Part shown: positions 1 to 6,455 of the stretch, in pieces | How the letters are laid out: every line of letters begins with the position of its first letter | Position numbering within the stretch: the first letter of the stretch is position 1 | From: Leptospira sp. | GTDB lineage: Bacteria > Spirochaetota > Leptospiria > Leptospirales > Leptospiraceae | Length of the DNA: 6,455 nucleotides | NCBI GenBank assembly: GCA_025457985.1 | Contig: JALOTI010000120.1 | Coordinates: forward strand, 1 to 6,455 | Direction: 5' to 3' | The notes under the pieces: model-generated | Database searches by the model: none | The model's input: the letters and a program-made list of their open reading frames with translations, nothing else | What the model was told of the DNA's origin: nothing | Made by a program: the position numbers and the translations under genes

Positions 1-590
1 ACTATGAAGAAGCAACTATAGTAACTTTTGTTTCATTTATGACTACCATTCTTATCGCAATGGTGATCCTTTCCATGGGTAGTATCGTGGAGGAAAAAAA
101 TAAAGGTACGTTAGAGTTACTTTTTACATCTCCCATTACAGATTTAGAAATCATATTTGGAAAGTTCTTATTTGGTGCAACTATCTGCGGTATCATTACC
201 ATTTTTATCAATGGTTTGTTTCCTTTGATGTTGTATTCTTTTTGGAAGGCTCCTCTTTATATTGTTGCTTCCGGTACAATTGGAGTTTTTTTACTTGGAA
301 TTTTTACGTTTAGTATCGGTCTTTTTGGTTCCAGTTTAGCAAAGAACCAAATGATCTCTCTTCTCATTTCAGTTCTGATCATTTTGACACTTTGGGTTGT
401 AGGATACTTTTCCCACTTATTCCAAGCTACAACGAGGAAGGTATTGTTTCATCTACATATTTTCTCACATTTTATAAGTTTTTCAAAAGGGGTTCTTCCT
501 TTAACAAGTGTTGTATTCTTTCTATCTGGGACTTTTTTGTTTTTATATATGACTGTAAAAGTTTTGGAATCGAGAAGGTGGAGAGGTTAA
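1..590 (+). CDS. ABC-2 type transporter permease, GldF-like (5' end missing)
   Basis: The reading frame is open from the left edge (first full codon at 3) to TAA at 588-590, so about 195 C-terminal residues are visible and the start lies outside the window. The ATG at 39 is probably internal, because the preceding in-frame codons encode a continuous membrane helix. After that helix comes the hallmark cytosolic loop [20 protein letters not shown], which matches the E-E-K-x-x-G-T-x-E-L-L motif of GldF/ABC-2 permeases. Four further hydrophobic segments follow (about 159-225, 255-340, 351-415 and 495-560), and the protein ends in a basic ESRRWRG tail typical of the family. Such permeases form the membrane channel of an ABC transporter, paired with a GldA-type ATPase that I would expect just upstream. 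The gene lies 1 nt before the GldG-like gene. GldF homologues are common in non-gliding bacteria, so no gliding role should be assumed and the substrate is unknown. Confidence 0.88.
   Translation, partial: YEEATIVTFVSFMTTILIAMVILSMGSIVEEKNKGTLELLFTSPITDLEIIFGKFLFGATICGIITIFINGLFPLMLYSFWKAPLYIVASGTIGVFLLGIFTFSIGLFGSSLAKNQMISLLISVLIILTLWVVGYFSHLFQATTRKVLFHLHIFSHFISFSKGVLPLTSVVFFLSGTFLFLYMTVKVLESRRWRG
577..586 (+). promoter_or_regulatory. Ribosome binding site of the GldG-like gene
   Basis: The purine-rich stretch GGTGGAGAGG lies 5 nt before the ATG at 592. It contains GGAG and GAGG matches to the Shine-Dalgarno core and overlaps the last codons of the permease gene. It supports 592 as the start and is the clearest ribosome site in the window. 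Confidence 0.65.
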
Positions 591-591
591 T

Positions 592-2460
592 ATGAATATT
601 TCCTTACAAAGAGTTTTGCCTTTTTTTTCTGTTTTATCCTTATTTCTTTTCTTTTTGTTCGATGGAATGGTTACGGAACCAAAAAGAAAAATCTTATGGT
701 ATGTAGCTATTTTTCTTTTTTTGTCATTTGATATATTGTACAGAACGTACTTAAATGGCTTCCGAAAGGAAGATAAATCTAGGTATTTTGCGTATGGACT
801 TGGAATCAGTGCGTTTATTCTCTCCATTCTAAGGGATTTGATTGAGTTCAAACCAACGGCAGGGCTTTCTGAGGAAGCTAGTTCGATACCTAAAATCCGA
901 GAATTTTTGCTTTTGGTTGTAGTTCTCTTTTCTTTGCTCTACCTTCTACAAATTGTATTGCTGGAAATTGGAAAAGCTTCGTTGGAAGCCCAAAGTCATT
1001 TAGCAAAATCTAAAAACTCCCTCTTACAGAACGCAGTTTTGAATTTTTTGATATTATTGCCAATTTTGGTAGCAGTGAACTATTTTGCGATCAAACGGAA
1101 TTACAATTTTGACTTAAGTTCTCAAGGCAAATTTTCGTTATCTTCAATCTCAAAAAATTTATTAAAGCAGGTTGCGACAGAAGTAACCATAACAGCATTT
1201 TATCCCCGTCCATTAGAAGCTGACGGACCACCTAATGGAGATAAAATGTCTGCTTTTGCTTTGACGAGAGTAAGGCCTGATATTGAAATTCTTTTAGACC
1301 AAATTCGCTCAGAAAATCCAAAGATAACCGTTCAGTTTATCAATGCGGATGTAGAGGTAGATCTACTAAAAGATTTTGGACAGGTATCGAATGGCACTAT
1401 TTTTGTAAGATCAAAAAAGCAAAGTCTATCATTGGGTTCTCCTTTTGCGGAAGAACGAGTGGTGGCGAAAGAACCAAAAGATTTAGAGGATCTTGAGCGT
1501 AAGTTAGTTGCGGCAATACTAAATGTAACAACGGAACAAAAAAAAGTATATTTTACTACATCCAATGGGGAGCGATTTGGCATTGGTTTTAAACCTTTGC
1601 CTAACGAACAAGTCAATCGATTTGTTTCTAGTCTTAGCTTTCTCAACTTTAAAGTATCTGAGTGGGGTTTTGCGCAAGGATGGCCCGCAAAACTGCCAGA
1701 AGACGCTGATATGCTTATCATCTTGGGTCCAACGGTTCCGTTTTCGGCAGAGGCTCAAATTGCTATCAAAAATTATGTTTTAGAGAAGAATGGAAAACTT
1801 TTGATCACTATGGAACCGAAAGGAAGTGAGAATTTAGAATGGCTTCTGAATTCAGCTGGGGTAAAATTTCACAATACGGGTCTAGTCGAACGAGACGAAA
1901 AACCGGGACTCATCCAAGCCAAACGATTTCCTGATAACAAGTTAACTGAATTGATTCAGAAAAAAGACATGGGAATTCTTTTTCCGTATAGTGGATATTT
2001 TACTTTGGAATCAACAGGGGCTGCTCCCTTTTTGTTCAAATCTAATCCTATTTTAGAATCAGGATACGAAGTATACGCAGATGAGAATAAGAATGGAAAA
2101 ATGGATGGTGCTGAAAAAAAAGACAATCGTATCCTTTCTTTGGTTCTATCTCCCCTCTCTCTAACAGGCGATAAAACAGGAAAAATTATTCTTCATTCAG
2201 GAACTTCGTGGATAACGGATCAGTTTATTCCTTATTTGATGAATGTGCAGCTTTCAACTGTTTCAGTTACTGGTTTGTTTTTGGATGTGGCAGTTGCTGA
2301 AATTCCAGAAAAAAAAGAAGATATCCAAACCATCAATCTCACTGACAATCAAAAATTAATTGTTTGGGCCATAGGTGTATTTTTCTTTCCTGGGCTAATT
2401 ATATCATTTGGATCGTACTATGTGTACGTTAGACGAAAAAAGTCTTTAGCAGATGTTTAA
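592..2460 (+). CDS. GldG-like ABC transporter auxiliary protein with extra N-terminal membrane module
   Basis: This 622-residue protein is the likely partner of the upstream permease. Hydrophobic helices lie at about residues 8-25, 33-53, 66-83, 104-127 and 147-166, with a last one at 588-612 before the basic tail RRKK. The fifth helix leads into the GldG signature NYNFDLSSQGKFSLSSISK (170-188), then a beta segment VTITAFYPRP. The large middle part should be extracytoplasmic and resembles the ABC_transp_aux domain: GTIFVRSKKQ (268-277), KDLEDLERKLVAAILNVT (296-313), KKVYFTTSNGERFG (317-330, where family members often have GHGE) and DADMLIILGPTVPFSAEAQI (371-390). Classical GldG has one N-terminal helix, so residues 1-130 are an addition. 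Residues 497-508 (DENKNGKMDGAE) fit a canonical calcium-binding EF loop. The start is supported by a good ribosome site; the stop overlaps the next gene by 8 nt. The family assignment is firm, the substrate and exact role are not known. Confidence 0.87.
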   Translation: MNISLQRVLPFFSVLSLFLFFLFDGMVTEPKRKILWYVAIFLFLSFDILYRTYLNGFRKEDKSRYFAYGLGISAFILSILRDLIEFKPTAGLSEEASSIPKIREFLLLVVVLFSLLYLLQIVLLEIGKASLEAQSHLAKSKNSLLQNAVLNFLILLPILVAVNYFAIKRNYNFDLSSQGKFSLSSISKNLLKQVATEVTITAFYPRPLEADGPPNGDKMSAFALTRVRPDIEILLDQIRSENPKITVQFINADVEVDLLKDFGQVSNGTIFVRSKKQSLSLGSPFAEERVVAKEPKDLEDLERKLVAAILNVTTEQKKVYFTTSNGERFGIGFKPLPNEQVNRFVSSLSFLNFKVSEWGFAQGWPAKLPEDADMLIILGPTVPFSAEAQIAIKNYVLEKNGKLLITMEPKGSENLEWLLNSAGVKFHNTGLVERDEKPGLIQAKRFPDNKLTELIQKKDMGILFPYSGYFTLESTGAAPFLFKSNPILESGYEVYADENKNGKMDGAEKKDNRILSLVLSPLSLTGDKTGKIILHSGTSWITDQFIPYLMNVQLSTVSVTGLFLDVAVAEIPEKKEDIQTINLTDNQKLIVWAIGVFFFPGLIISFGSYYVYVRRKKSLADV

Positions 2461-3535
2461 TCAAATGAACCTAAAATACATATATATCATTACAGCCTTT
2501 GTTTTGCTTTTTGGCATTATCTTTTATATGGAAGATCGGCCAGAAAATATTACAGAAACTTCCTATTGGAAAAAAAATTGGAAAACGATACTTTACGTAC
2601 CTCCCAGTGAGGATTGGTGTGGAGGGGAAGGCAAACGGTTTATGAGAGAAAAAGTAAAATTTTCCTCTTTGGACTCTCTTTGGAAGAATCAACCTTTGTA
2701 CACGCAAACCTTTTCAAACGAGGGTAAAGACTATTCTTATGAAGCTAATTACAACGTTAAAAATAGTTTTTCAGAACTAAGTGCCCTAAAAACCAAAATT
2801 ATCGAAAAGGCAACGGATCAAATAAAGTCTAGCTATTGTTTGGATGAATCTGGTCCTAAATTCATACTAAGCGAAGATTCAAATTTTGATGCGGATAGCG
2901 AAGATAATAAAATTCTAATATTTGGTAAAAAAATTACAACAGATGAGGGTAGAGTTGCCGTTTTAATCGGGCAAGAGGTCATTGCTCCCTTTAATTATAT
3001 CATCGAAAAGTTTAGAACTACAAATATTGCTTTTAGGGAAAGAACTCTGATTCCATCAAGCAGTGGCTACTTAAAATCAATAGAATTTCGTGGCCAAGGG
3101 AATTTGGTCCAAGTTCAAAATTATGCTGAAAAAAATCAGTATGGCAATTACCTCAACAAGTGGAGTCGGACCACACAAGAGAGGGCCGTTATTTCCCCAG
3201 ATTTAGGAAATCAGTGGGACGGTATTATTAAGGGCTTACGGACAGACTTTTATTTCGATGAGCCTGGAGCGCCATCCTCTTCCTCTGTAAATACAAGTGA
3301 GCCAGAGGCGAGCCTTTTGGTAGAGCCAAGTGAAGGAAGAAAGATTCGAATTTCATTCTACGGCCTTGTGCCAAGTGCTTCTGAAAAATACCGACTCGTC
3401 CAAAGAGAGATATCCCCAGGATTTTTAGAATCTCCCGTTCTTATCAAAGAGGAATCTTTCGTAAAACTGATAGAATCGATGGAACGAGTGAAAAATGCTT
3501 CCCGTTATGAGCGTCCTAGCCAGAAAATCCAATAA
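2453..3535 (+). CDS. Membrane-anchored envelope protein, probable DUF4340 family
   Basis: This is a 360-residue protein with one N-terminal hydrophobic segment (about residues 8-25) following a lysine, and no lipobox cysteine. It should therefore be a signal-anchor protein with a large extracytoplasmic domain. The middle (about 155-270) has a stretch of probable beta-strands containing ILIFGKKITTDEGRVAVLIG, then SIEFRGQGNLVQVQ and later KWSRT and WDGIIKGLRTDFYF. This order resembles DUF4340 proteins, which often follow GldF-GldG pairs; the call rests mainly on position and architecture. Two cysteines (C56, C129) could form a disulfide. Residues 273-290 are Ser/Glu-rich and look like a linker before a C-terminal beta region. 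The ATG at 2453 overlaps the previous stop; another ATG at 2465 is possible, and neither has a good ribosome site, so translation is probably coupled. It probably works with the GldF/GldG-like proteins, but its function is not known. Confidence 0.75.
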   Translation: MFNQMNLKYIYIITAFVLLFGIIFYMEDRPENITETSYWKKNWKTILYVPPSEDWCGGEGKRFMREKVKFSSLDSLWKNQPLYTQTFSNEGKDYSYEANYNVKNSFSELSALKTKIIEKATDQIKSSYCLDESGPKFILSEDSNFDADSEDNKILIFGKKITTDEGRVAVLIGQEVIAPFNYIIEKFRTTNIAFRERTLIPSSSGYLKSIEFRGQGNLVQVQNYAEKNQYGNYLNKWSRTTQERAVISPDLGNQWDGIIKGLRTDFYFDEPGAPSSSSVNTSEPEASLLVEPSEGRKIRISFYGLVPSASEKYRLVQREISPGFLESPVLIKEESFVKLIESMERVKNASRYERPSQKIQ

Positions 3536-4151
3536 GGTGCAATCAGAAACCAATACACAACCTAGGCTCGCTCTCTTACGCGATTTGTTTTTTTCCCCAA
3601 AGTCGGCTTTTGAATCCTATTTCCAAACTGAGGAATTGGGCGGAAAGGACTTATGGATTGCCCACTTACAGCTGTTTATCTTAGCTCCGATTTGTAAGTT
3701 CTTGGGAAATTCGATTCAGATTATCATTTTTAAAGCTACAACCATAGATGAAGAAACTAAGTTAACCTTTACGCAAGGTATGGTCAGCCTGTTCTTCTTT
3801 TATCTTGTCTTTTATTTTATAATACGTCTGGTCGATAGTTTTCGAATCTACCATATGACACGAGATAGGTCAGTGGAGTGGAATGCGCCCCCTCCCCATG
3901 TTTTCCTCATATCATTTTTACCCTTTTCGTCCACTGCCATTTTTTGGGTTTTACCCAATCCAATTCCACTTTTTATGCTCGCAATAGGCTTTTTCTATTC
4001 TTTACATTTGGCATATTTTTATTTAACGTCTCAGAAGGACTGGACATCCTTTGATTTTCTTTTTTTCCTATTGAAGGTTCTTTTGTTTTTCCTCGTTTTG
4101 ATAACTATTCCATTGTTTATTTATAATGTTCTTCGGACGGTGCTCTTTTGA
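3495..4151 (+). CDS. Polytopic membrane protein, Yip1-like
   Basis: This 218-residue protein has a polar N-terminus (1-25) followed by [20 protein letters not shown] (24-43), resembling the short 'LL-x-P-x-x-x-F' lead-in of bacterial Yip1-domain proteins. About five hydrophobic segments follow: residues 52-70, 94-112, 135-152, 155-176 and 187-210. I see no catalytic or metal-binding motif. Yip1-like proteins are integral membrane proteins of poorly known role in bacteria, so no function can be assigned. The start is uncertain. ATG 3495 overlaps the upstream gene by 41 nt and has only a weak GGAACGAG element before it; ATG 3507 and GTG 3537 are in-frame alternatives, the last giving no overlap. 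The end shares TTGA with the TTG start of mpl. Its place after the transporter genes suggests an envelope role, but it might be an unrelated passenger in the operon. Confidence 0.7.
   Translation: MLPVMSVLARKSNKVQSETNTQPRLALLRDLFFSPKSAFESYFQTEELGGKDLWIAHLQLFILAPICKFLGNSIQIIIFKATTIDEETKLTFTQGMVSLFFFYLVFYFIIRLVDSFRIYHMTRDRSVEWNAPPPHVFLISFLPFSSTAIFWVLPNPIPLFMLAIGFFYSLHLAYFYLTSQKDWTSFDFLFFLLKVLLFFLVLITIPLFIYNVLRTVLF
4098..4127 (+). promoter_or_regulatory. Candidate sigma70-type promoter for mpl-pheS
   Basis: TTGATA (4098-4103) matches the -35 consensus at five of six bases. After an 18-nt spacer comes a perfect TATAAT (4122-4127). Initiation about 7 nt downstream, near 4134, would place the mRNA start directly before the GGACGG element and give a leader of about 14 nt ahead of the mpl start codon. 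The site lies inside the coding sequence of the Yip1-like gene, in DNA that encodes a hydrophobic helix and is AT-rich, so a chance match is possible. Confidence 0.42.
4135..4140 (+). promoter_or_regulatory. Ribosome binding site of mpl
   Basis: GGACGG differs by one base from GGAGG-type Shine-Dalgarno cores and ends 7 nt before the TTG at 4148. It supports that unusual codon as the true start, since there is no ATG or GTG at a fitting place. Confidence 0.55.
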
Positions 4152-5542
4152 AAATATTTCTGACGGGAATAGGCGGGATTGCTATGGGCAATCTAGCTTA
4201 TATGCTAAAAAAACAAGGACATGATGTTTCTGGCTCAGATGAGAATTTATACCCTCCTATGTCTGACAAACTTTTGGAGTGGGGCCTTACTCCCAAATCT
4301 GGATACAATAAAGAAAATGTCAAAGGGGCAGATCTTGTTATTATAGGAAATGCTATCTCTCGAGGAAACCCTGAGGTTGAAGAAGTATTAAATTCTGGAA
4401 TTGAATACATGAGTATGGCCCAAGCAATCGGGCATTTTTTCCTGAAAAATAAAAAGTCGATCGTTATCTCTGGCACACACGGAAAAACAACAACTACCTT
4501 TTTAGTTCACTGGATCTTGCAAGAGTTAGGTTTAAAACCTGGTTTATTTGTAGGTGGAATTCGTAAGGATGGGTTTCCAGGTTTTGATCTTGGGAATGGA
4601 GAATATTTTGTCATCGAAGGTGACGAATATGATTCGGCTTTTTTTGATAAAAGCTCTAAGTTTTTGCACTACAGACCTTTTCTGTTGGTTATGAATGCAC
4701 TCGACTTTGATCATGCAGATATCTTTGCAAATTTAGATGCCATCAAAACTATGTTCAAACGTTTGTTAAACTTAGTTCCTGGTAACGGAAAGGTTTTTTT
4801 CTGGAATGGTTCCAAAAACTTAAAAGAGATTACATCCAATCTTTTGTATGTAAAAACTGAATCCTTTGAGCTAGGGGAAAAAAATTCTGAACTTGGCTAT
4901 GCAAAAGGCGTTTTAAAAGATCTCAAATCTAAAAAGATTTTAAAACCAGAACTGATAGGAGCACATAATTATCGTAATGCGGAAGTTGCCATTAGAATTT
5001 GTTTGCAAATAGCTCCGAAAAGGCGTGACGAAATCATTGATGCGTTTCTTAGATTTCCAGGAGTCAAAAGGCGACAAGAGACTCTCGTTAAAACAGAATC
5101 CAGTCTACTCGTCGAAGACTTTGCCCATCATCCGGTTGCTATATTTGAGACGATCAAAGCGCATAAGGAAGCATATCCAGGTTATAAGATTGTTTCTCTC
5201 TTTGAGCCGAGGAGTGCAACTTCGCACCGCAATGTATTCCAAGAAGATTTTGCGACCTGCTTCAAAGGTTCCGACCTTGTCATAATTTCAGAGGTCTACC
5301 AAATAAACAAAGTGGCGAAAAAACTCAAATTGGATGTAAAGAAGTTGGTAAAAGATATCCAAACAAAGAATAAAAAACCAGCACTCTATGCAAACACTCC
5401 AAAGGATATACCCTCACTTCTTAAAAAACAATTACCAGCGTTTGCGAAGAACAAGGTAATCGTACTTGCGATGTCAAATGGTGCCTTTGGTGGCATCTAT
5501 CCGGAATTAAAAGAAATCATATCAAGCCGAGAAAATAAATGA
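4148..5542 (+). CDS. mpl: UDP-N-acetylmuramate:L-alanyl-gamma-D-glutamyl-meso-diaminopimelate ligase (Mpl)
   Basis: Mpl is a cytoplasmic ATP-dependent ligase of the Mur family that joins the murein tripeptide L-Ala-gamma-D-Glu-meso-DAP, released in wall turnover, to UDP-MurNAc. Visible motifs are the N-terminal Rossmann loop GIGGIAMG (7-14), the Mpl-type YPPMS (35-39), the ATP-binding loop GTHGKTTTT (109-117), [16 protein letters not shown] (157-172), [10 protein letters not shown] (184-193), [12 protein letters not shown] (271-282), PGVKRRQE (304-311), DFAHHP (324-329), LFEPRSATS (351-359) and MSNGAFGGI (442-450). YPPMS, the [12 protein letters not shown] block and LFEPRS separate Mpl from MurC. 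The length of 464 residues is normal for the family and all three Mur domains are present. The start is TTG, which overlaps the previous stop as TTGA; only six residues precede the nucleotide-binding loop, as expected. The stop overlaps pheS as ATGA. It implies meso-DAP peptidoglycan and tripeptide recycling in the host. Confidence 0.96.
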   Translation: MKIFLTGIGGIAMGNLAYMLKKQGHDVSGSDENLYPPMSDKLLEWGLTPKSGYNKENVKGADLVIIGNAISRGNPEVEEVLNSGIEYMSMAQAIGHFFLKNKKSIVISGTHGKTTTTFLVHWILQELGLKPGLFVGGIRKDGFPGFDLGNGEYFVIEGDEYDSAFFDKSSKFLHYRPFLLVMNALDFDHADIFANLDAIKTMFKRLLNLVPGNGKVFFWNGSKNLKEITSNLLYVKTESFELGEKNSELGYAKGVLKDLKSKKILKPELIGAHNYRNAEVAIRICLQIAPKRRDEIIDAFLRFPGVKRRQETLVKTESSLLVEDFAHHPVAIFETIKAHKEAYPGYKIVSLFEPRSATSHRNVFQEDFATCFKGSDLVIISEVYQINKVAKKLKLDVKKLVKDIQTKNKKPALYANTPKDIPSLLKKQLPAFAKNKVIVLAMSNGAFGGIYPELKEIISSRENK

Positions 5543-6455
5543 GCTTAGAATTAGAAATAGAATCTCTTGTAAAAGAAGCGGAAGTTTCCATTAACAATAC
5601 AAAGACGGAAGTAGACTTAGATCAGATAAAAAATATCTATATCGGTAAAAAAGGAAAACTAACGGCTGTTTTGAAGGGTCTTGCAAGTTTATCCGTTGAG
5701 GAAAAAAAATCTATCGGCAAACTGGCTAACGAAGCTCAAGTAAAACTAGAGTCGATCATAGAAACTCAGAAAAAAAACTTAAAAGAGAGTTTTTATGAAA
5801 ATGAACTAAAAAAAGAAAACTTTGATGTACTCCGTCCCACAAAATCGGCTGATCGAGGATCAATTCATCCGATCTCTCAAATCCAATACGAAATTGAAGA
5901 TATCTTTTCTTCAATGGGTTTTTCTATTATGGATGGACCCGAGGTTGAGACAGATGAAAACAATTTTGGAGCTCTCAATTTTAGTGAGGACCATCCTGCT
6001 CGGGACATGCAGGATACGTTTTATACGGTTGATGGGAACTTACTTCGTACTCATACATCAGCAATACAGGTTCGAGCGCTTCGCAAATTAAAACCTCCCT
6101 TCCGAATCATTGCTCCTGGTCGTGTGTTTCGATACGAAGAAGTGGATGCATCACACGAAAATACCTTCTATCAAGTAGAAGGTATGGTTGTAGGTGAAGA
6201 TATTTCTATCGCCCATCTAATATATACAATGGAGACTTTACTTTCCCGTGTCTTTCGCAAAGAAATTAAAACGAGGCTAAGACCAGGGTATTTTCCATTT
6301 GTGGAACCAGGATTTGAGTTAGATATCCAATGTTTGGTGTGTGGTGGCGATGGATGTTCTGTCTGCAAACATAGTGGTTGGCTTGAACTTTTGCCGTGTG
6401 GACTCGTCCACCCCAATGTATTAGAATACGCTGGACTGGACTCAAAAAAATGGAC
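5539..6455 (+). CDS. pheS: Phenylalanyl-tRNA synthetase alpha subunit (3' end missing)
   Basis: PheS is the catalytic subunit of the alpha2-beta2 enzyme that charges tRNA-Phe with phenylalanine in the cytoplasm. About 305 residues are visible of a usual 330-345, and the frame runs open off the right edge. Residues 1-90 are a charged, Lys/Glu-rich coiled-coil arm that binds tRNA. The class II core follows: [14 protein letters not shown] (110-123), MDGPEVE (137-143), [14 protein letters not shown] (about 175-188), motif 2 [22 protein letters not shown] (194-215; shown in parts by R198, E200, H206, Q212, E214), and [15 protein letters not shown] (249-263). A C-x2-C-x4-C-x2-C cluster (C265, C268, C273, C276) precedes [16 protein letters not shown]. 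Motif 3 (GLGLER type) lies beyond the window. The ATG overlaps the mpl stop by 4 nt and has only a weak GAG upstream, so translation is probably coupled. No T-box, leader peptide or attenuator can fit before it. pheT would be expected downstream. Confidence 0.96.
   Translation, partial: MSLELEIESLVKEAEVSINNTKTEVDLDQIKNIYIGKKGKLTAVLKGLASLSVEEKKSIGKLANEAQVKLESIIETQKKNLKESFYENELKKENFDVLRPTKSADRGSIHPISQIQYEIEDIFSSMGFSIMDGPEVETDENNFGALNFSEDHPARDMQDTFYTVDGNLLRTHTSAIQVRALRKLKPPFRIIAPGRVFRYEEVDASHENTFYQVEGMVVGEDISIAHLIYTMETLLSRVFRKEIKTRLRPGYFPFVEPGFELDIQCLVCGGDGCSVCKHSGWLELLPCGLVHPNVLEYAGLDSKKW
6161..6185 (+). repeat. Perfect 10-bp inverted repeat (hairpin) inside pheS
   Basis: ATACCTTCTA (6161-6170) and TAGAAGGTAT (6176-6185) are exact reverse complements separated by the five bases TCAAG. 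In RNA the outer loop bases U and G could add a wobble pair. The element encodes the N-T-F-Y-Q-V-E-G-M part of motif 2. No run of T follows, so it is not an intrinsic terminator. A role is unproven; constraint by the protein sequence together with chance could explain it. Confidence 0.75.

Noticed and set aside
39..41. ATG at 39 as the true start of the permease gene
   Set aside because: The frame stays open to the left edge and the codons before 39 continue the same helix; a start here would also leave a protein lacking part of the ABC-2 permease fold.
1332..1758. Minus-strand open frames opposite the GldG-like gene
   Set aside because: They lie wholly opposite a well-supported gene, show no recognisable domain, and have low-complexity Ser/Arg-rich composition typical of antisense shadows.
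2114..2121. Run of eight A residues just after the calcium loop, as a possible slippage or frameshift site
   Set aside because: The frame continues normally into a conserved C-terminal region and membrane helix, and A-runs of this size are common in DNA this AT-rich.
3818..3823. TATAAT inside the Yip1-like gene as a second promoter
   Set aside because: No acceptable -35 element lies 16-18 nt upstream (the region is T/C-rich), and no gene start follows nearby.
4910..4946. Inverted repeat GTTTTAAAA / TTTTAAAAC inside mpl
   Set aside because: The arms are almost all A/T and TTTTAAAA is self-complementary, so the pairing is weak and expected by chance; it lies within coding sequence without terminator features.
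5500..5545. Possible T-box or leader attenuator for pheS
   Set aside because: mpl and pheS overlap by 4 nt, leaving no room for a leader, and no T-box-like sequence is seen in the preceding coding region.
5822..6091. Plus-strand 89-codon frame inside pheS
   Set aside because: The pheS frame across it encodes unmistakable class II synthetase motifs without a break, so this is an out-of-frame shadow.

Overview
The window is AT-rich bacterial DNA, packed edge to edge with six genes that all read on the + strand and with no real intergenic space. Gene content, protein style and base composition suggest a spirochaete of the Leptospira group. This is an inference from general familiarity, not a database match; the gene families themselves are far more certain than the host.

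Layout. Positions 1-590 hold the 3' part of an ABC-2 membrane permease of the GldF type. At 592-2460 lies its usual partner, a GldG-like protein (ABC_transp_aux type), here with an unusual extra four-helix membrane module at its N-terminus. At 2453-3535 is a single-helix-anchored envelope protein that fits, by position and architecture, the DUF4340 protein often found third in GldF-GldG clusters. At 3495-4151 is a small polytopic membrane protein resembling Yip1-family proteins. At 4148-5542 is mpl, the ligase that attaches recycled L-Ala-gamma-D-Glu-meso-DAP tripeptide to UDP-MurNAc; it begins with TTG. At 5539-6455 is pheS, the phenylalanyl-tRNA synthetase alpha subunit, open at the right edge and lacking only its last few dozen residues.

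How the genes work together. The junctions are +1, -8, -41, -4 and -4 nt, which points to one transcript with translational coupling. The first three genes probably form one envelope ABC-transport complex; its ATPase and the permease N-terminus should lie upstream. Mpl is a cytoplasmic peptidoglycan-recycling enzyme and PheS belongs to translation, so the right half is housekeeping. A good sigma70-like promoter match (TTGATA, 18 nt, TATAAT) lies at the end of the Yip1-like gene. It would start a transcript just before a GGACGG ribosome site and the TTG start of mpl, so mpl-pheS may also be expressed independently of the transporter genes.

The window looks like an ordinary chromosomal locus. 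I found no mobile element, RNA gene, CRISPR array or defence system. The most notable points are a canonical EF-hand-type calcium loop in the GldG-like protein, its extra membrane module, the internal promoter before mpl, and a perfect 10-bp hairpin inside the catalytic motif-2 region of pheS.
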